64,000 bases of DNA, taken from Rhizocola hellebori. GTDB taxonomy: Bacteria > Actinomycetota > Actinomycetes > Mycobacteriales > Micromonosporaceae. The stretch lies in assembly GCF_016862955.1 (NCBI RefSeq), contig NZ_BONY01000005.1:151199-215198 (forward strand), read 5' to 3'. Under the pieces are notes generated by a model that did not search any database, was not told the DNA's origin, and was given only the letters and a program-made list of their open reading frames with translations. The position numbers were made by a program, and so were the translations under genes. Shown here one piece after another: positions 56,022-64,000 of the stretch. Within the stretch, counting starts at the first letter, position 1. Every line of letters starts with the position of its first letter.

Positions 56022-57227
56022 ATGGCCGATGTGGTACTCGATAAGGTAACCAAGCGATTCGACGACGGCACCATCGCCGTGAAAGAGGTCGACCTGCAGA
56101 TCGCCGACGGCGAATTCGTGATTCTGGTCGGGCCGTCCGGCTGCGGGAAGTCCACTCTCCTCAATATGATCGCGGGGTTGGAGGACATCAGCTCCGGAGA
56201 GTTGCGCATCGGCGGTCAGCGGGTCAACGACCGTGAACCGCGTGAGCGCGACATCGCCATGGTGTTCCAGTCCTACGCTCTTTATCCCAACATGACTGTG
56301 CGGGAGAACATCGCCTTCCCGCTCAAGCTGGCGAAGATCGACAAGGCGACCATCGACAAGCGGGTCAATGATTCGGCCAAGCTTCTGGAGCTCACCGAGC
56401 TGCTGGATCGCCGTCCGGCGAACCTGTCGGGTGGTCAGCGGCAGCGCGTGGCGATGGGACGCGCCATCGTGCGCAGCCCGCAGGCCTTCCTCATGGACGA
56501 GCCACTGTCCAATCTAGACGCAAAGCTACGGGTCCAGATGCGCACCGTCGTGGCAAGGCTTCAAAAGCAATTGGGCACCACCATGGTGTACGTGACACAC
56601 GACCAGACCGAGGCGATGACCCTCGGCGACCGGGTCGTGGTGCTACGCGGCGGAGCAGTCCAGCAAGTCGGTAAGCCACAAGCCCTCTACGACAACCCCA
56701 CGAACATTTTCGTCGCCGGTTTCATTGGCTCGCCCTCGATGAACTTCCTCCACGCCAGCGTGGCCGACGGCATGCTGCGCACCGCTGTCGGCGACCTGCC
56801 GGTCGGCCGCCGGATGCAGAAAATGCTCGAGGCCCCGGACGTGCCGGACGAACTTGTGATGGGAGTTCGCCCGGAGCACTTCCTCGACGCCGATCTGGTG
56901 GAAGGGCAAGACCTGGGGCCTGGGGTGCAGTTCGAATCCACAGTGGACCTCGTGGAGTCGCTGGGCTCAGACAAATTCGTCTACTTCACCATCGAAGGCG
57001 CCTCGGCCAGCGCCGCAGAGCTCGAAGAACTAGCCGCCGACACCGGCGACACAGCGATGCTCAGCGGCTCCAACCTGACCGTCCGTTTCCCCGCCGAGTC
57101 CACCGCCACCGCCGGCCAGCCGCACCGGATCTGGCTGCCACTGAACCGAATCCACCTCTTCAACCCCGCCACCGGCCGCAACCTCACCCTGCACGATGGC
57201 ATCGCCGCAGGTGTCGCCTCGGATTGA
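56022..57227 (+). CDS. ABC sugar ATPase, MsiK/UgpC/SugC type
   Basis: 401 residues. Walker A GPSGCGKST, Q-loop FQSYALYPNMTVRENIAFPL, signature LSGGQRQRVAMGRA, Walker B FLMDEPLSNLDAKLR and switch YVTHDQTEAMTLGD fit the MalK branch. Residues about 235-401 are the tandem regulatory OB-fold (IGSPSMNFL, VMGVRPEHF). In streptomycetes one such ATPase, MsiK, drives many sugar importers. Here it ends the SugAB operon, and it is the only MalK-type ATPase in the window, so it could also serve the importer at 8988-12032. Confidence 0.93.
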   Translation: MADVVLDKVTKRFDDGTIAVKEVDLQIADGEFVILVGPSGCGKSTLLNMIAGLEDISSGELRIGGQRVNDREPRERDIAMVFQSYALYPNMTVRENIAFPLKLAKIDKATIDKRVNDSAKLLELTELLDRRPANLSGGQRQRVAMGRAIVRSPQAFLMDEPLSNLDAKLRVQMRTVVARLQKQLGTTMVYVTHDQTEAMTLGDRVVVLRGGAVQQVGKPQALYDNPTNIFVAGFIGSPSMNFLHASVADGMLRTAVGDLPVGRRMQKMLEAPDVPDELVMGVRPEHFLDADLVEGQDLGPGVQFESTVDLVESLGSDKFVYFTIEGASASAAELEELAADTGDTAMLSGSNLTVRFPAESTATAGQPHRIWLPLNRIHLFNPATGRNLTLHDGIAAGVASD

Positions 57228-57369
57228 TCAACCGGCCCGGATGCCGCATCGCGGTGTTAGGGGCTGGGGACTGCTCTGACACGGCACCTCCTCGGAAGGC
57301 ACGGCATGCCAGGTAAGTGGGCATCTTGTGCGCGCCCTTGCCCCGACCGGGACATGGGGTGACCCGAGA

Positions 57370-58083
57370 GTGGATCAGCGATTCCTGCACGTCGCTGAGC
57401 TGATCGCCGCGCAGCCTGCCCTGCCCCACCCCGCCCAGCCCGGCCGACCGGATGCACCGGTTGTGCGCCGCAGCAGCGCCGGTGCTGGGCGCCTTAGGCG
57501 TAGGCGTGACACTGATGGCCGAGGGTATGGTCCGCGGCTTGTAGGCCGCCTCCGACCCGCTGGCCGAGCAGCTGGAGGAGCTGCAGTTCACGATGGGTGA
57601 AGGTCCTTGCGTGGAGGCGTTCACGCAGCGCCGCCCCGTGCTGGTCCCGGACCTGGACGCCGCGGCGATGGCTCGCTGGCCGGCCTATGGGCTGGCGGTG
57701 CACACTCTGGGGGTGCGGGCCGTTTTCGCGTTTCCGTTGCAAGTCGGTGCGGCGCGCCTGGGTGTCCTGGATGTCTTCCGCGCCAGCGCGGGAATGCTGC
57801 CACACAAGGAACTTGGGCTCGCCTTCACCTTCGCCGAAATGGCAACCTCCACATTGCTCAACGAGGGCGACGCCGTTGACGGGGAAGGGCTGGGCAGGAC
57901 CTGCTGGGCTCACGCGCCGAAGTGTTCCAGGCACAGGGCATGGTTACCGCGCAGCTGGGGATCAGCCTTGCCGACGCCCTGGCACGTATGCGCGCTCACG
58001 CGTACCGGCACGATCGGCGCCTCAGTGACATCGCCGCCGACATCATCGCTGGAAGACTGCACCTTGAATCGGCGCAACCATGA
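57370..58083 (+). pseudogene. Decayed GAF-ANTAR regulator
   Basis: The parts of one GAF-ANTAR gene are spread over three frames. From GTG 57370 comes DQRFLHVAELIAAQ. After a shift, 57452 onward reads RLCAAAAPVLGALGVGVTLMAEGMVRGL, hits TAG at 57542-57544, and continues AASDPLAEQLEELQFTMGEGPCVEAF through the GAF core to about 57890. After another shift, 57916-58083 encodes an ANTAR helix bundle (AEVFQAQGMVTAQLGISLADALARMRAHAYRHDRRLSDIAADIIAGRL). Two frameshifts and a stop make it inactive as a full protein. The intact paralogue follows 42 bp downstream. Confidence 0.82.
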
Positions 58084-58125
58084 TCACTTCGCATTCACAC
58101 CGCACATAGGAGGCGCTCCGCAGCC

Positions 58126-58857
58126 ATGACCACCATTTCCGCTGAAGGCGTCGCGCGGACATTCGTCGAGTTCGCCGACACGCTCATCGACGAATTTGAT
58201 CTCATAGAGTTCCTGCAGCGGCTGGCCGACCGCATTGCCGAGCTGCTGGAGGGCACCTCGGTTGGCCTGCTTCTGACCAACCACGATGGGCGTCTGCAGT
58301 TCATGGCCGCCTCCAGCGAGACGCTCAGATTGCTGGAGCTCTTCCAGATCCAGGAACAGGAAGGGCCATGTATGGATGCCTTCCGAACCCACTGTGCCGT
58401 GGTAAATGCCGATCTCGCCGCGGCCACCGATCGCTGGCCCGAGTTCGCGCCCCGCGCGGTGGCCGCCGGATTCCATTCTGTGCACGCGTTTCCGCTGCGG
58501 CTTCGCCAGGACACCATCGGTGCGCTCAACGTGTTCACCGGCGCGGCCGGTGCCCGGTTGAGTGACGCCGAAGTTCAGATCGTGCAAGCTTTGGCTGATA
58601 TCGCCGCGATTGGCCTGCTGCAGGAAAGGGCTATCAGCCGCAGCGAAATCCTCGTCGAGCAGCTTCAATCCGCCCTCAACAGCCGCATCGTCATCGAACA
58701 GGCCAAGGGGGTCCTGGCCCACGCTCGCGGAATCAGCCCCCATGAGGCTTTTGAACTTATTCGTAGCTATGCCCGCAGTAGGAATCTGCACCTGACGCAC
58801 GTCGCCCACGCCGTCATCGAGGACCTACCAAGCATGCCCGAACTGGCCAACAAATAG
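58126..58857 (+). CDS. GAF-ANTAR RNA-binding regulator
   Basis: 243 residues. The GAF domain (about 20-165) has LADRIAELLEGTSVGLLLTNHDGRL, EQEGPCMDAF and HSVHAFPLRLRQDTIGALNVF. The ANTAR domain (about 175-235) reads LQSALNSRIVIEQAKGVLAHARGISPHEAFELIRSYARSRNLHLTHVAHAVI, with the family's RVVIEQAKG-like helix. ANTAR domains bind paired hexanucleotide hairpins in nascent RNA and prevent termination. GGAGGCG precedes the ATG. The signal sensed by its GAF domain is unknown. Confidence 0.93.
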   Translation: MTTISAEGVARTFVEFADTLIDEFDLIEFLQRLADRIAELLEGTSVGLLLTNHDGRLQFMAASSETLRLLELFQIQEQEGPCMDAFRTHCAVVNADLAAATDRWPEFAPRAVAAGFHSVHAFPLRLRQDTIGALNVFTGAAGARLSDAEVQIVQALADIAAIGLLQERAISRSEILVEQLQSALNSRIVIEQAKGVLAHARGISPHEAFELIRSYARSRNLHLTHVAHAVIEDLPSMPELANK

Positions 58858-59251
58858 CTCCGGGTCAGAAGCCGCAAGAGTCCACGTAGGACTTATCCAT
58901 CGATCATCACGTAGGGCACTCCATCCGGGCTCTCCCTTTGGCAGCAACGCGGCTATTGTTCCAGGCCATCCCTCTTAGGCCCGAATAGTGCCGGCTGGCC
59001 CGCGGCCGCTAGCGGACCACGTGGTCGCGATTGGACGATGCCATCTATTGATATCATTACCTAGTCGACCGCCTTGATTGCGGCTGGATCGCTGGGTGCT
59101 ATGTGGACGGTGCCAGACCCGCGCATCACATCGAAGGATTGTTACATACATCAGTGACAATAAGAAGGTCTTTCACTTTCACCAAAACTCCGGTATCCAG
59201 ATGGCTACCCGTGACTACCGTTCACGGAACCCTTGGAGTCGGGGAGGACTC
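58858..59251. other. 394-bp gap upstream of the M4 protease
   Basis: No gene is recognised. A perfect 12-bp palindrome GACCACGTGGTC lies at 59015-59026. The last 100 bp are relatively A/T-rich (for example TTGTTACATACATCAGTGACAATAAG around 59139-59164) and probably hold the protease promoter; I cannot fix its boxes. Confidence 0.5.
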
Positions 59252-61858
59252 GTGAGAAAACCCCTTGCCGCCGCGTGCGCCGCCATTCTGGCAGGCGCGT
59301 TCGTGGCAGTGTCGGCAGCAAGCAGCGCCGCCGCACCGGACGGGCCGGGCTCGTCGCCGACGGCTCGCGCCGCTTCGGCCATCTCGGCACACCCCGCTGA
59401 CGTACGCGCCGCAGGCGGAGACAGCTATCGCGTCTACCGCAGCATCGTTGACGCCAGTGGCGCCAGCCATGTCCGTTACACCCGCACCTTCAACGGTTTG
59501 CGTGTGTACGGAGGCGACTTCGTCATCCACAGCAAGGCCGACGGCAGCTATGCCGGAAGCTCGGTCGGCTTGGTCAACCCGTTGACACTGTCCACTGTGG
59601 CCGGTGTCACCCAGGCCGCGGCCACCGCCGCGGCGAAAACCAGCTTCACCGGCACCATCAACGCGGTAGCGACCCCCGAGCTATTCGTTGACGCCAGCTC
59701 CGGGCTGGGCCGCCTCGCCTACGAAACCGTGGTCTCAGGCTGGCGCCCGGACGGCCAGACCCCGTCGGTGCTGCACGTGATCACCGACGCGAACACCGGC
59801 GCGTTCATCGGCTCCTTCGATGACATCGAAACCGTTGTGGGTACAGGAAACAGCCTCTACTCGGGCGCGGTGCCGGTCGACGCGACGCTGTCCGGGAGCA
59901 CCTACTCCATGATCGATCCGTCGCACGGTAACAACCGGACCTGCGACATGAACAACGGCACCTCGACGTGCACCAACTTCACCGACGCGGACAACGTGTG
60001 GGGCACCGGAGCCAACTCCAACCGCCAGTCCGCGGGTGTCGACGCCCACTTCGGCGCTGCGATGACGTTCGATTACTACAAGAATGTCCACGCTCGCAAC
60101 GGCATCTTCGGCAACGGCACCGGCGCTCCGTCGCGGGTTCACTACGGCGCGAGCTACGTGAACGCGTTCTGGGACGGCGCGCAGATGACCTACGGCGACG
60201 GCTCGGGCAACGCCAAACCGCTTGTCGCCCTTGATGTGGCGGGCCACGAGATGTCACACGGTGTCACCGAGAACGTGGTTTCCGGCGGCCTGACCTACTC
60301 CGGGGAGTCCGGTGGCCTCAACGAGGCGACCAGTGACATCTTCGGCAACATGGTCGAGTTCTACGCCAACACCACGGCCGACCCCGGCGACTACCAGGTG
60401 GGCGAGAAGATCGACATCAATGGCAACGGAACCCCGCTGCGCTACATGTACAACCCGAGCCTCGACGGCTCGTCGCACAGCTGCTGGTCGACCACGACCA
60501 AGAACGTCGACGTGCACTACTCGTCCGGCCCCGCCAACCACTTCTACTTCAACCTCGCCGAAGGCACCGGCGCCACACCGTTCGGCACCTCGCCGCTGTG
60601 CGGCTCGGCGCCCGCGATGACCGGCATCGGCCGCGCCAAGGCCGAGAAGATCTGGTTCCGCGCACTCGACGTCTACTTCACCTCGAACACCTCTTACGTG
60701 AACACGGCCACCCCGGCCAACACCTCCCGTGCCTACACGCTGACCGCGGCCACCGACCTTTACGGCCTGTGCAGCGTCGAGTACAAGGCCGTTCAGGCGG
60801 CGTGGACAGCCGTCAACGTTGCCGGAAGCGACGCGGCCTGCCCGGCCGGCAATGACTTCTCGCTTGCGGCTGCGCCCAACTCCGGATCGGTCAACCCGGG
60901 CGGCTCCGCCACCTCCACGGTGACCGCGACGCTGACCAACGGGTCCGCGCAAACGGTGGCCCTGAGCGCGTCAGGCCTGCCGACCGGTGCCACCGCGTCG
61001 TTCAGCCCCACGTCGATCACCTCGGCCGGCGGCACGTCGGCCCTGACGATCGCCACCACGGCAAGCACCCCGGCCGGCACCTACAGCATCACCGTCACCG
61101 GCACGGGCGCCTCCTCCACCCGCAGCACCACCTACACGCTGACTGTCAACGGCCCGCCGGGATGCTCCGGCACCAATGGCAACGACGTGGCCATCCCGGA
61201 TCTGACGACTGTCGAATCCTCCCTCACCATCTCCGGCTGCGCCGGCAATGCCGGCACCGCCAGCACGGTCGAGGTCCACATCATCCACACCTACATCGGT
61301 GACCTCGTGGTGAGCCTCATCGCCCCCGACGGCAGCGCCTACACCCTGCACAACAGGACAGGCGGATCCGCCGACAACATTAACCAGACGTACACCGTCA
61401 ACCTGTCCAGCGAGGTCGCCAACGGTACCTGGAAGCTCCGCGTCCAGGACGCCGCAAGCGGTGACATCGGAACGATCGACACCTGGACCCTCAACCTGAC
61501 CGCCAGCACGCCGCCAGGATGCACCGGGACCAACGGCACCAACGTGACGATCTCCGACAACACCACCGTCAACAGCCCGGTCACCATCTCCGGCTGCAGT
61601 GGCAACGGCTCAACCGCCTCCACGGTGGAAGTCCACATTGTCCACACCTACATCGGTGACCTTCTCGTCCAGCTGGTCGCCCCCGACGGCACCCTCTACA
61701 CCTTGCACAACAGGGCCGGCGGATCCGCGGACAACATCAACCAGACCTACACCGTCAACCTCTCCAGCGAGGTCAAGAACGGCACCTGGAACCTGCGGGT
61801 CAACGACAACGCCTCGGCCGACACCGGCTTCATCGACAGCTGGACCCTAACCCTCTAA
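59252..61858 (+). CDS. Secreted M4 (thermolysin-like) metalloprotease with two P-domains
   Basis: 868 residues from GTG 59252, chosen for GGGGAGGA 5 nt upstream and a direct signal peptide (MRKPLAAACAAILAGAFVAVSAASSAAA). A FTP/PepSY-type propeptide spans about 50-190. The M4 domain follows (about 205-525), with HEMSH at 332-336 binding zinc and the third ligand E358 in GGLNEATSD. An Ig-like Ser/Thr-rich domain (about 535-632) comes next. Two near-identical P/homo-B domains (about 637-750 and 757-868) end the protein. It should digest extracellular protein. Duplication of the P-domain at DNA level is unusual and seems recent. Confidence 0.92.
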   Translation: MRKPLAAACAAILAGAFVAVSAASSAAAPDGPGSSPTARAASAISAHPADVRAAGGDSYRVYRSIVDASGASHVRYTRTFNGLRVYGGDFVIHSKADGSYAGSSVGLVNPLTLSTVAGVTQAAATAAAKTSFTGTINAVATPELFVDASSGLGRLAYETVVSGWRPDGQTPSVLHVITDANTGAFIGSFDDIETVVGTGNSLYSGAVPVDATLSGSTYSMIDPSHGNNRTCDMNNGTSTCTNFTDADNVWGTGANSNRQSAGVDAHFGAAMTFDYYKNVHARNGIFGNGTGAPSRVHYGASYVNAFWDGAQMTYGDGSGNAKPLVALDVAGHEMSHGVTENVVSGGLTYSGESGGLNEATSDIFGNMVEFYANTTADPGDYQVGEKIDINGNGTPLRYMYNPSLDGSSHSCWSTTTKNVDVHYSSGPANHFYFNLAEGTGATPFGTSPLCGSAPAMTGIGRAKAEKIWFRALDVYFTSNTSYVNTATPANTSRAYTLTAATDLYGLCSVEYKAVQAAWTAVNVAGSDAACPAGNDFSLAAAPNSGSVNPGGSATSTVTATLTNGSAQTVALSASGLPTGATASFSPTSITSAGGTSALTIATTASTPAGTYSITVTGTGASSTRSTTYTLTVNGPPGCSGTNGNDVAIPDLTTVESSLTISGCAGNAGTASTVEVHIIHTYIGDLVVSLIAPDGSAYTLHNRTGGSADNINQTYTVNLSSEVANGTWKLRVQDAASGDIGTIDTWTLNLTASTPPGCTGTNGTNVTISDNTTVNSPVTISGCSGNGSTASTVEVHIVHTYIGDLLVQLVAPDGTLYTLHNRAGGSADNINQTYTVNLSSEVKNGTWNLRVNDNASADTGFIDSWTLTL
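61156..61855 (+). repeat. Tandem duplication encoding two P-domains
   Basis: The segment 61156-61500 and the segment 61516-61855 encode the same module (GTNG-N-V ... TISGC ... HTYIGDL ... YTLHNR-GGSADNINQTYTVNLSSEV-NGTW-LRV). Long DNA stretches are identical, for example around ACCTACATCGGTGACCT. Confidence 0.85.
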
Positions 61859-61880
61859 CTTTCACTCCTCCCCTTAGAAA

Positions 61881-61916
61881 GCGACGCGCCATCCAGAATT
61901 CTGGATGGCGCGTCGC
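61881..61916. terminator. 36-bp perfect palindrome after M4 protease
   Basis: A fully symmetric 36-bp sequence (16-bp stem with an AATT tip) starts 22 bp after the protease stop. It is a likely terminator despite lacking a T-tract. Confidence 0.7.
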
Positions 61917-61991
61917 CAATGTGGTGGATCGTTCGGTCACAGGCGAACACCGTTGCAGCATGGCTGACGCCACCGCATGCTGACCCTATTC

Positions 61992-62003
61992 AAGTCGCGA
62001 CTT
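61992..62003. promoter_or_regulatory. 12-bp palindrome upstream of the B-lectin gene
   Basis: AAGTCGCGACTT is a perfect palindrome 41 bp before the lectin start codon, placed where an operator would be expected. No regulator is assigned. Confidence 0.35.
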
Positions 62004-62044
62004 CCTTCTAGCGGAGGCGCGGACTCGACTAGTGGGGGATTCTT

Positions 62045-62536
62045 ATGATCACAGAGTCGATCAGCAAACACGACAGGCCATCGACGAAGCTCGGACGACT
62101 CCTCAGCGCGCTCGTCCTTGTCGTATCGCTCACCGGAACCCTGATCGTTTCCCAAGCGGCTCCCGCGTCAGCTTCGGCGGGCGGGACAGCACTTTCCCGG
62201 GGCCAGGCACTCTACCCCGGCGAGTACATTTCGGTGACGTATGGCGGGACCAACAGGACGTTTTGGCTCATCATGCAGCTCGACACCAACCTCGTCATGT
62301 ACAAAGGCTCCTCCAGTCACCAAGCGACCAAGGTGTGCTGGGCCTCGAACACCGCAGACCGCGGATGGAATGACACGTACGCGATTTATCAGCAGGACGG
62401 AAACTTCGTCCTGTACGACTACGGCGGCGCTGTGCTGTGGGCCAGCAACACGGTGGGCGTTAGGGGCACCACCGTCGACATCAGCTCCTACGGCCAGTTG
62501 TGGGTGGGCTGGCAGCAGATGACGAGCGGCTGCTGA
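62045..62536 (+). CDS. Secreted bulb-type (B-)lectin domain protein
   Basis: 163 residues. A long signal peptide (about 1-45, hydrophobic LLSALVLVVSLTGTLIVS, ending ASASA) is followed by one mannose-binding bulb-lectin prism. Two QxDxNxVxY sites are visible: MQLDTNLVMY (about 77-86) and QQDGNFVLY (about 117-125); the second has Phe in place of Val's predecessor, as is common. A third repeat is degenerate. Two Cys residues (in KVCWAS and at the extreme C-terminus) could pair. GGGGGA precedes the ATG. It is a stand-alone lectin; bacterial relatives include bacteriocins (LlpA-like) and sugar-binding proteins. Its role is unknown. Confidence 0.85.
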   Translation: MITESISKHDRPSTKLGRLLSALVLVVSLTGTLIVSQAAPASASAGGTALSRGQALYPGEYISVTYGGTNRTFWLIMQLDTNLVMYKGSSSHQATKVCWASNTADRGWNDTYAIYQQDGNFVLYDYGGAVLWASNTVGVRGTTVDISSYGQLWVGWQQMTSGC

Positions 62537-62757
62537 GCAGTAGGCCGTCTTCCTTCTGGTTCTCGGGACAGCCTCCTCCCGGCGGTCCCGAGACCGTTTT
62601 CTGCGGCCCGCCGACTTGTGGGCGGAATGATGCGTCGTCAGGTCACGATGACACCGTGCGAACGGCTCATGTAGATGAATAGTTTGGACCCGATAGTCAA
62701 CCTTGCTCTATTCTGCTCGCAAAATTTGCTCCGCGAGACATGAGACGAGGGGGCAAG

Positions 62758-64000
62758 ATGGACGAGAGCGTGACAGTTCGCGCGGGTCTGGTGTGGACGG
62801 CGGATGTGCTGGCGCAGTGGGGGCGCTGGACCCGTAAACACCTCGGGATGACTGTTCTGCTGAGTGTCTTGGCGTTCGTCTTCGGCTGGTTCTGGAACAC
62901 CTACATCATGGCGGTCGAGCTTGAGGGCTACGTCGTCGATCCAGATGGTGACACGATCGCCACCGCTGAGGGGCAGCCGCAGAACTGGTTGTTCTGGCTG
63001 CTGCTGTTCAGCCTGGTCAGTGGGCTGGTCAGCTATGGATGGCAGCGCGGCTGGCGGACAATGGCCTCGGATCTGGCTGCGATTCCGCGACGGTTCGGCG
63101 AGACGATGTCGCACAGCCGCGGCACGGCGACAGCGATGCTGCTCTGGGGCGCCTCGATCAGCCTGATCATTTCGACGGTGATTTCGTCTGCGGTGTCGCT
63201 CGCTTTAGGACTCGTGCTGCTGACTCTGGCGGCGACGCCGGTTGGTGTCATTCTCAATTTTGCGCTGATTCGGATCTGGAAAGCGTTGTGCGGCATAGCC
63301 TCGCCGAGAGGCGGCGCCGGAGCGGTGTTGCTGGTCGGGCCGTTCATGGTGATGGTGGGCGAAGCGCTGGGCCTGCTGGTGGACTGGCTGGTCGGCAACT
63401 GGTGGGTCGGCTTGGCACTTGGAGTCGGGTGCGCGGTGTTGTCGTTCTTGCTCGCCCGTGGGTCGGCGCGGCCGGGGGTGGCAGCGGTGGCATTGCTGTT
63501 CGCGGTGTCGCTGGCCGTGTCGGTGCTGCGGGCGCGAGGCGTGTGGGCCGACGACGGTGGCTGGCAGGAGTGTGTTACCGACAGCGGCGAGCCGTGCTCT
63601 GACATGGGTCTGGCCGGGATCTTCGCGTGGTTCGGCTCGGAGGGGGCGGGCGCGGTGATGGGCCATGCGGTGGTCGGTGGTGGCTTCGCTGGGCTGGGCA
63701 CCGCCCTCGGCATCGGGCTGGGTAGCGCGGCGGCCGGTCTTGCGGCGGCGGCTGCGCAGGCCGGGGCCTTGTCACGCTCTGGCGGAGTCCAGAGTGGATC
63801 TGGTGCGAGCAAGGCCGGCCAGCCGGGCCCATCGACAGTGTCCGGTCACAGCGGCGCGCCCGGCCAGGGCGGACAGTCGGCGCCTGGACCCGCTCACGCC
63901 AGTGGCGATATAAGCGCGGCCGGGCATGGCGGACAGTCGGCGGCGGGGCCTGCTCACGCCAGTGGCGATATAAGCGCGGCCGGGCATGGCGGACAGTCGG
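62758..64000 (+). CDS. Polytopic membrane protein with C-terminal Gly/Ser/Ala repeat tail, cut by window
   Basis: At least 414 residues; the frame is open to the window edge. ATG 62758 has a GAGGGGG site. Hydrophobic segments lie near 29-45, 77-95, 124-180 (two or three helices), 188-236 (two or three) and 242-258, then again 300-335. An outside loop at about 262-285 has two Cys (272 and 280). From about 337 the protein is low-complexity and hydrophilic, and near 377 a 20-residue repeat begins (SGDISAAGHGGQSAAGPAHA). The hydrophobic core with a long disordered tail recalls TrbL/VirB6-like or conjugation membrane proteins of actinomycetes, but no neighbour in view confirms this. I do not assign a function. 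Confidence 0.8.
   Translation, partial: MDESVTVRAGLVWTADVLAQWGRWTRKHLGMTVLLSVLAFVFGWFWNTYIMAVELEGYVVDPDGDTIATAEGQPQNWLFWLLLFSLVSGLVSYGWQRGWRTMASDLAAIPRRFGETMSHSRGTATAMLLWGASISLIISTVISSAVSLALGLVLLTLAATPVGVILNFALIRIWKALCGIASPRGGAGAVLLVGPFMVMVGEALGLLVDWLVGNWWVGLALGVGCAVLSFLLARGSARPGVAAVALLFAVSLAVSVLRARGVWADDGGWQECVTDSGEPCSDMGLAGIFAWFGSEGAGAVMGHAVVGGGFAGLGTALGIGLGSAAAGLAAAAAQAGALSRSGGVQSGSGASKAGQPGPSTVSGHSGAPGQGGQSAPGPAHASGDISAAGHGGQSAAGPAHASGDISAAGHGGQS
63868..64000 (+). repeat. 60-bp in-frame tandem repeat at the window edge
   Basis: At least 2.2 units of 60 bp. Positions 63901-63940 and 63961-64000 are identical, and the intervening part differs at a few bases. Each unit encodes 20 residues and carries an A/T-rich GATATAAG island. 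The array continues past the window, so copy number is unknown. Confidence 0.85.

Noticed and set aside
63868..64000. Possible CRISPR-like or iteron array
   Set aside because: Units are directly adjacent 60-bp copies without unique spacers, in frame with an open gene; they are protein-coding tandem repeats.

Overview
The window is high-GC DNA with dense genes, many GTG and TTG starts and ATGA-type overlaps. It carries lectin-tagged secreted glycoside hydrolases, Asp23-type and GAF-ANTAR proteins, and PaaX, PadR and FCD-GntR regulators. This fits a saprophytic, probably filamentous soil actinomycete. I cannot name the genus. No tRNA, rRNA, CRISPR array, insertion sequence or phage gene was recognised.

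Layout. (1) 1-7913 (-): secreted polysaccharide degraders, read as beta-helix hydrolase, GH54, GH2 and a CE1 esterase (cut by the window edge); the first three end in a ricin-B trefoil. (2) 8007-13216: an FCD-GntR regulator lies between two perfect inverted copies of a 30-bp promoter/operator. One copy faces the hydrolases; the other faces a sugar ABC transporter (binding protein plus two permeases, no ATPase) and an enolase-superfamily acid-sugar dehydratase homologue. (3) 13228-22396: a divergent locus with a PaaX regulator and a TauT/SsuT-type ABC transporter on one side, and crotonase, acetoacetyl-CoA synthetase (interrupted by one TAG codon), hydroxyacyl-CoA/carnitine-type dehydrogenase and amidohydrolase on the other. 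(4) 22451-26731: CE1-CBM2 esterase, methyltransferase, phosphodiesterase and GH6-CBM2 cellulase. (5) 27424-39005 (+): six closely spaced genes, GH95, GH27, GH43-CBM6, ricin-GH43, GH10-ricin and ricin-GH62, behind a LacI-type operator. (6) 39029-44347: molybdenum locus with moeA, modABC, a HTH-TOBE regulator and a di-Mop protein. (7) 44368-50290: PadR-controlled FtsX-type ABC exporter, the remains of a MacAB-like exporter, and a cation/proton antiporter. (8) 50325-52898: six-gene Asp23/AmaP envelope-stress operon behind a sigma-B-like promoter. (9) 52983-57227: complete SugABC-like sugar importer with its ATPase. (10) 57370-58857: a decayed GAF-ANTAR gene followed by an intact one. (11) 59252-64000: secreted M4 metalloprotease with two P-domains, a secreted B-lectin and a polytopic membrane protein ending in 60-bp tandem repeats (cut by the window).

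How it fits together. The secreted enzymes cover arabinoxylan (GH10, GH43, GH62, GH54, CE1), fucosylated and galactosylated side chains (GH95, GH27, GH2, perhaps the beta-helix enzyme) and cellulose (GH6). Two sugar importers bring in products. The first lacks an ATPase, and the MsiK/UgpC-type ATPase at 56022-57227 could serve both. The most notable signals are the paired 30-bp promoter/operator, the lectin modules shared between neighbouring genes, the single nonsense codon in an otherwise intact acyl-CoA operon, and the stress-type promoter of the Asp23 operon.
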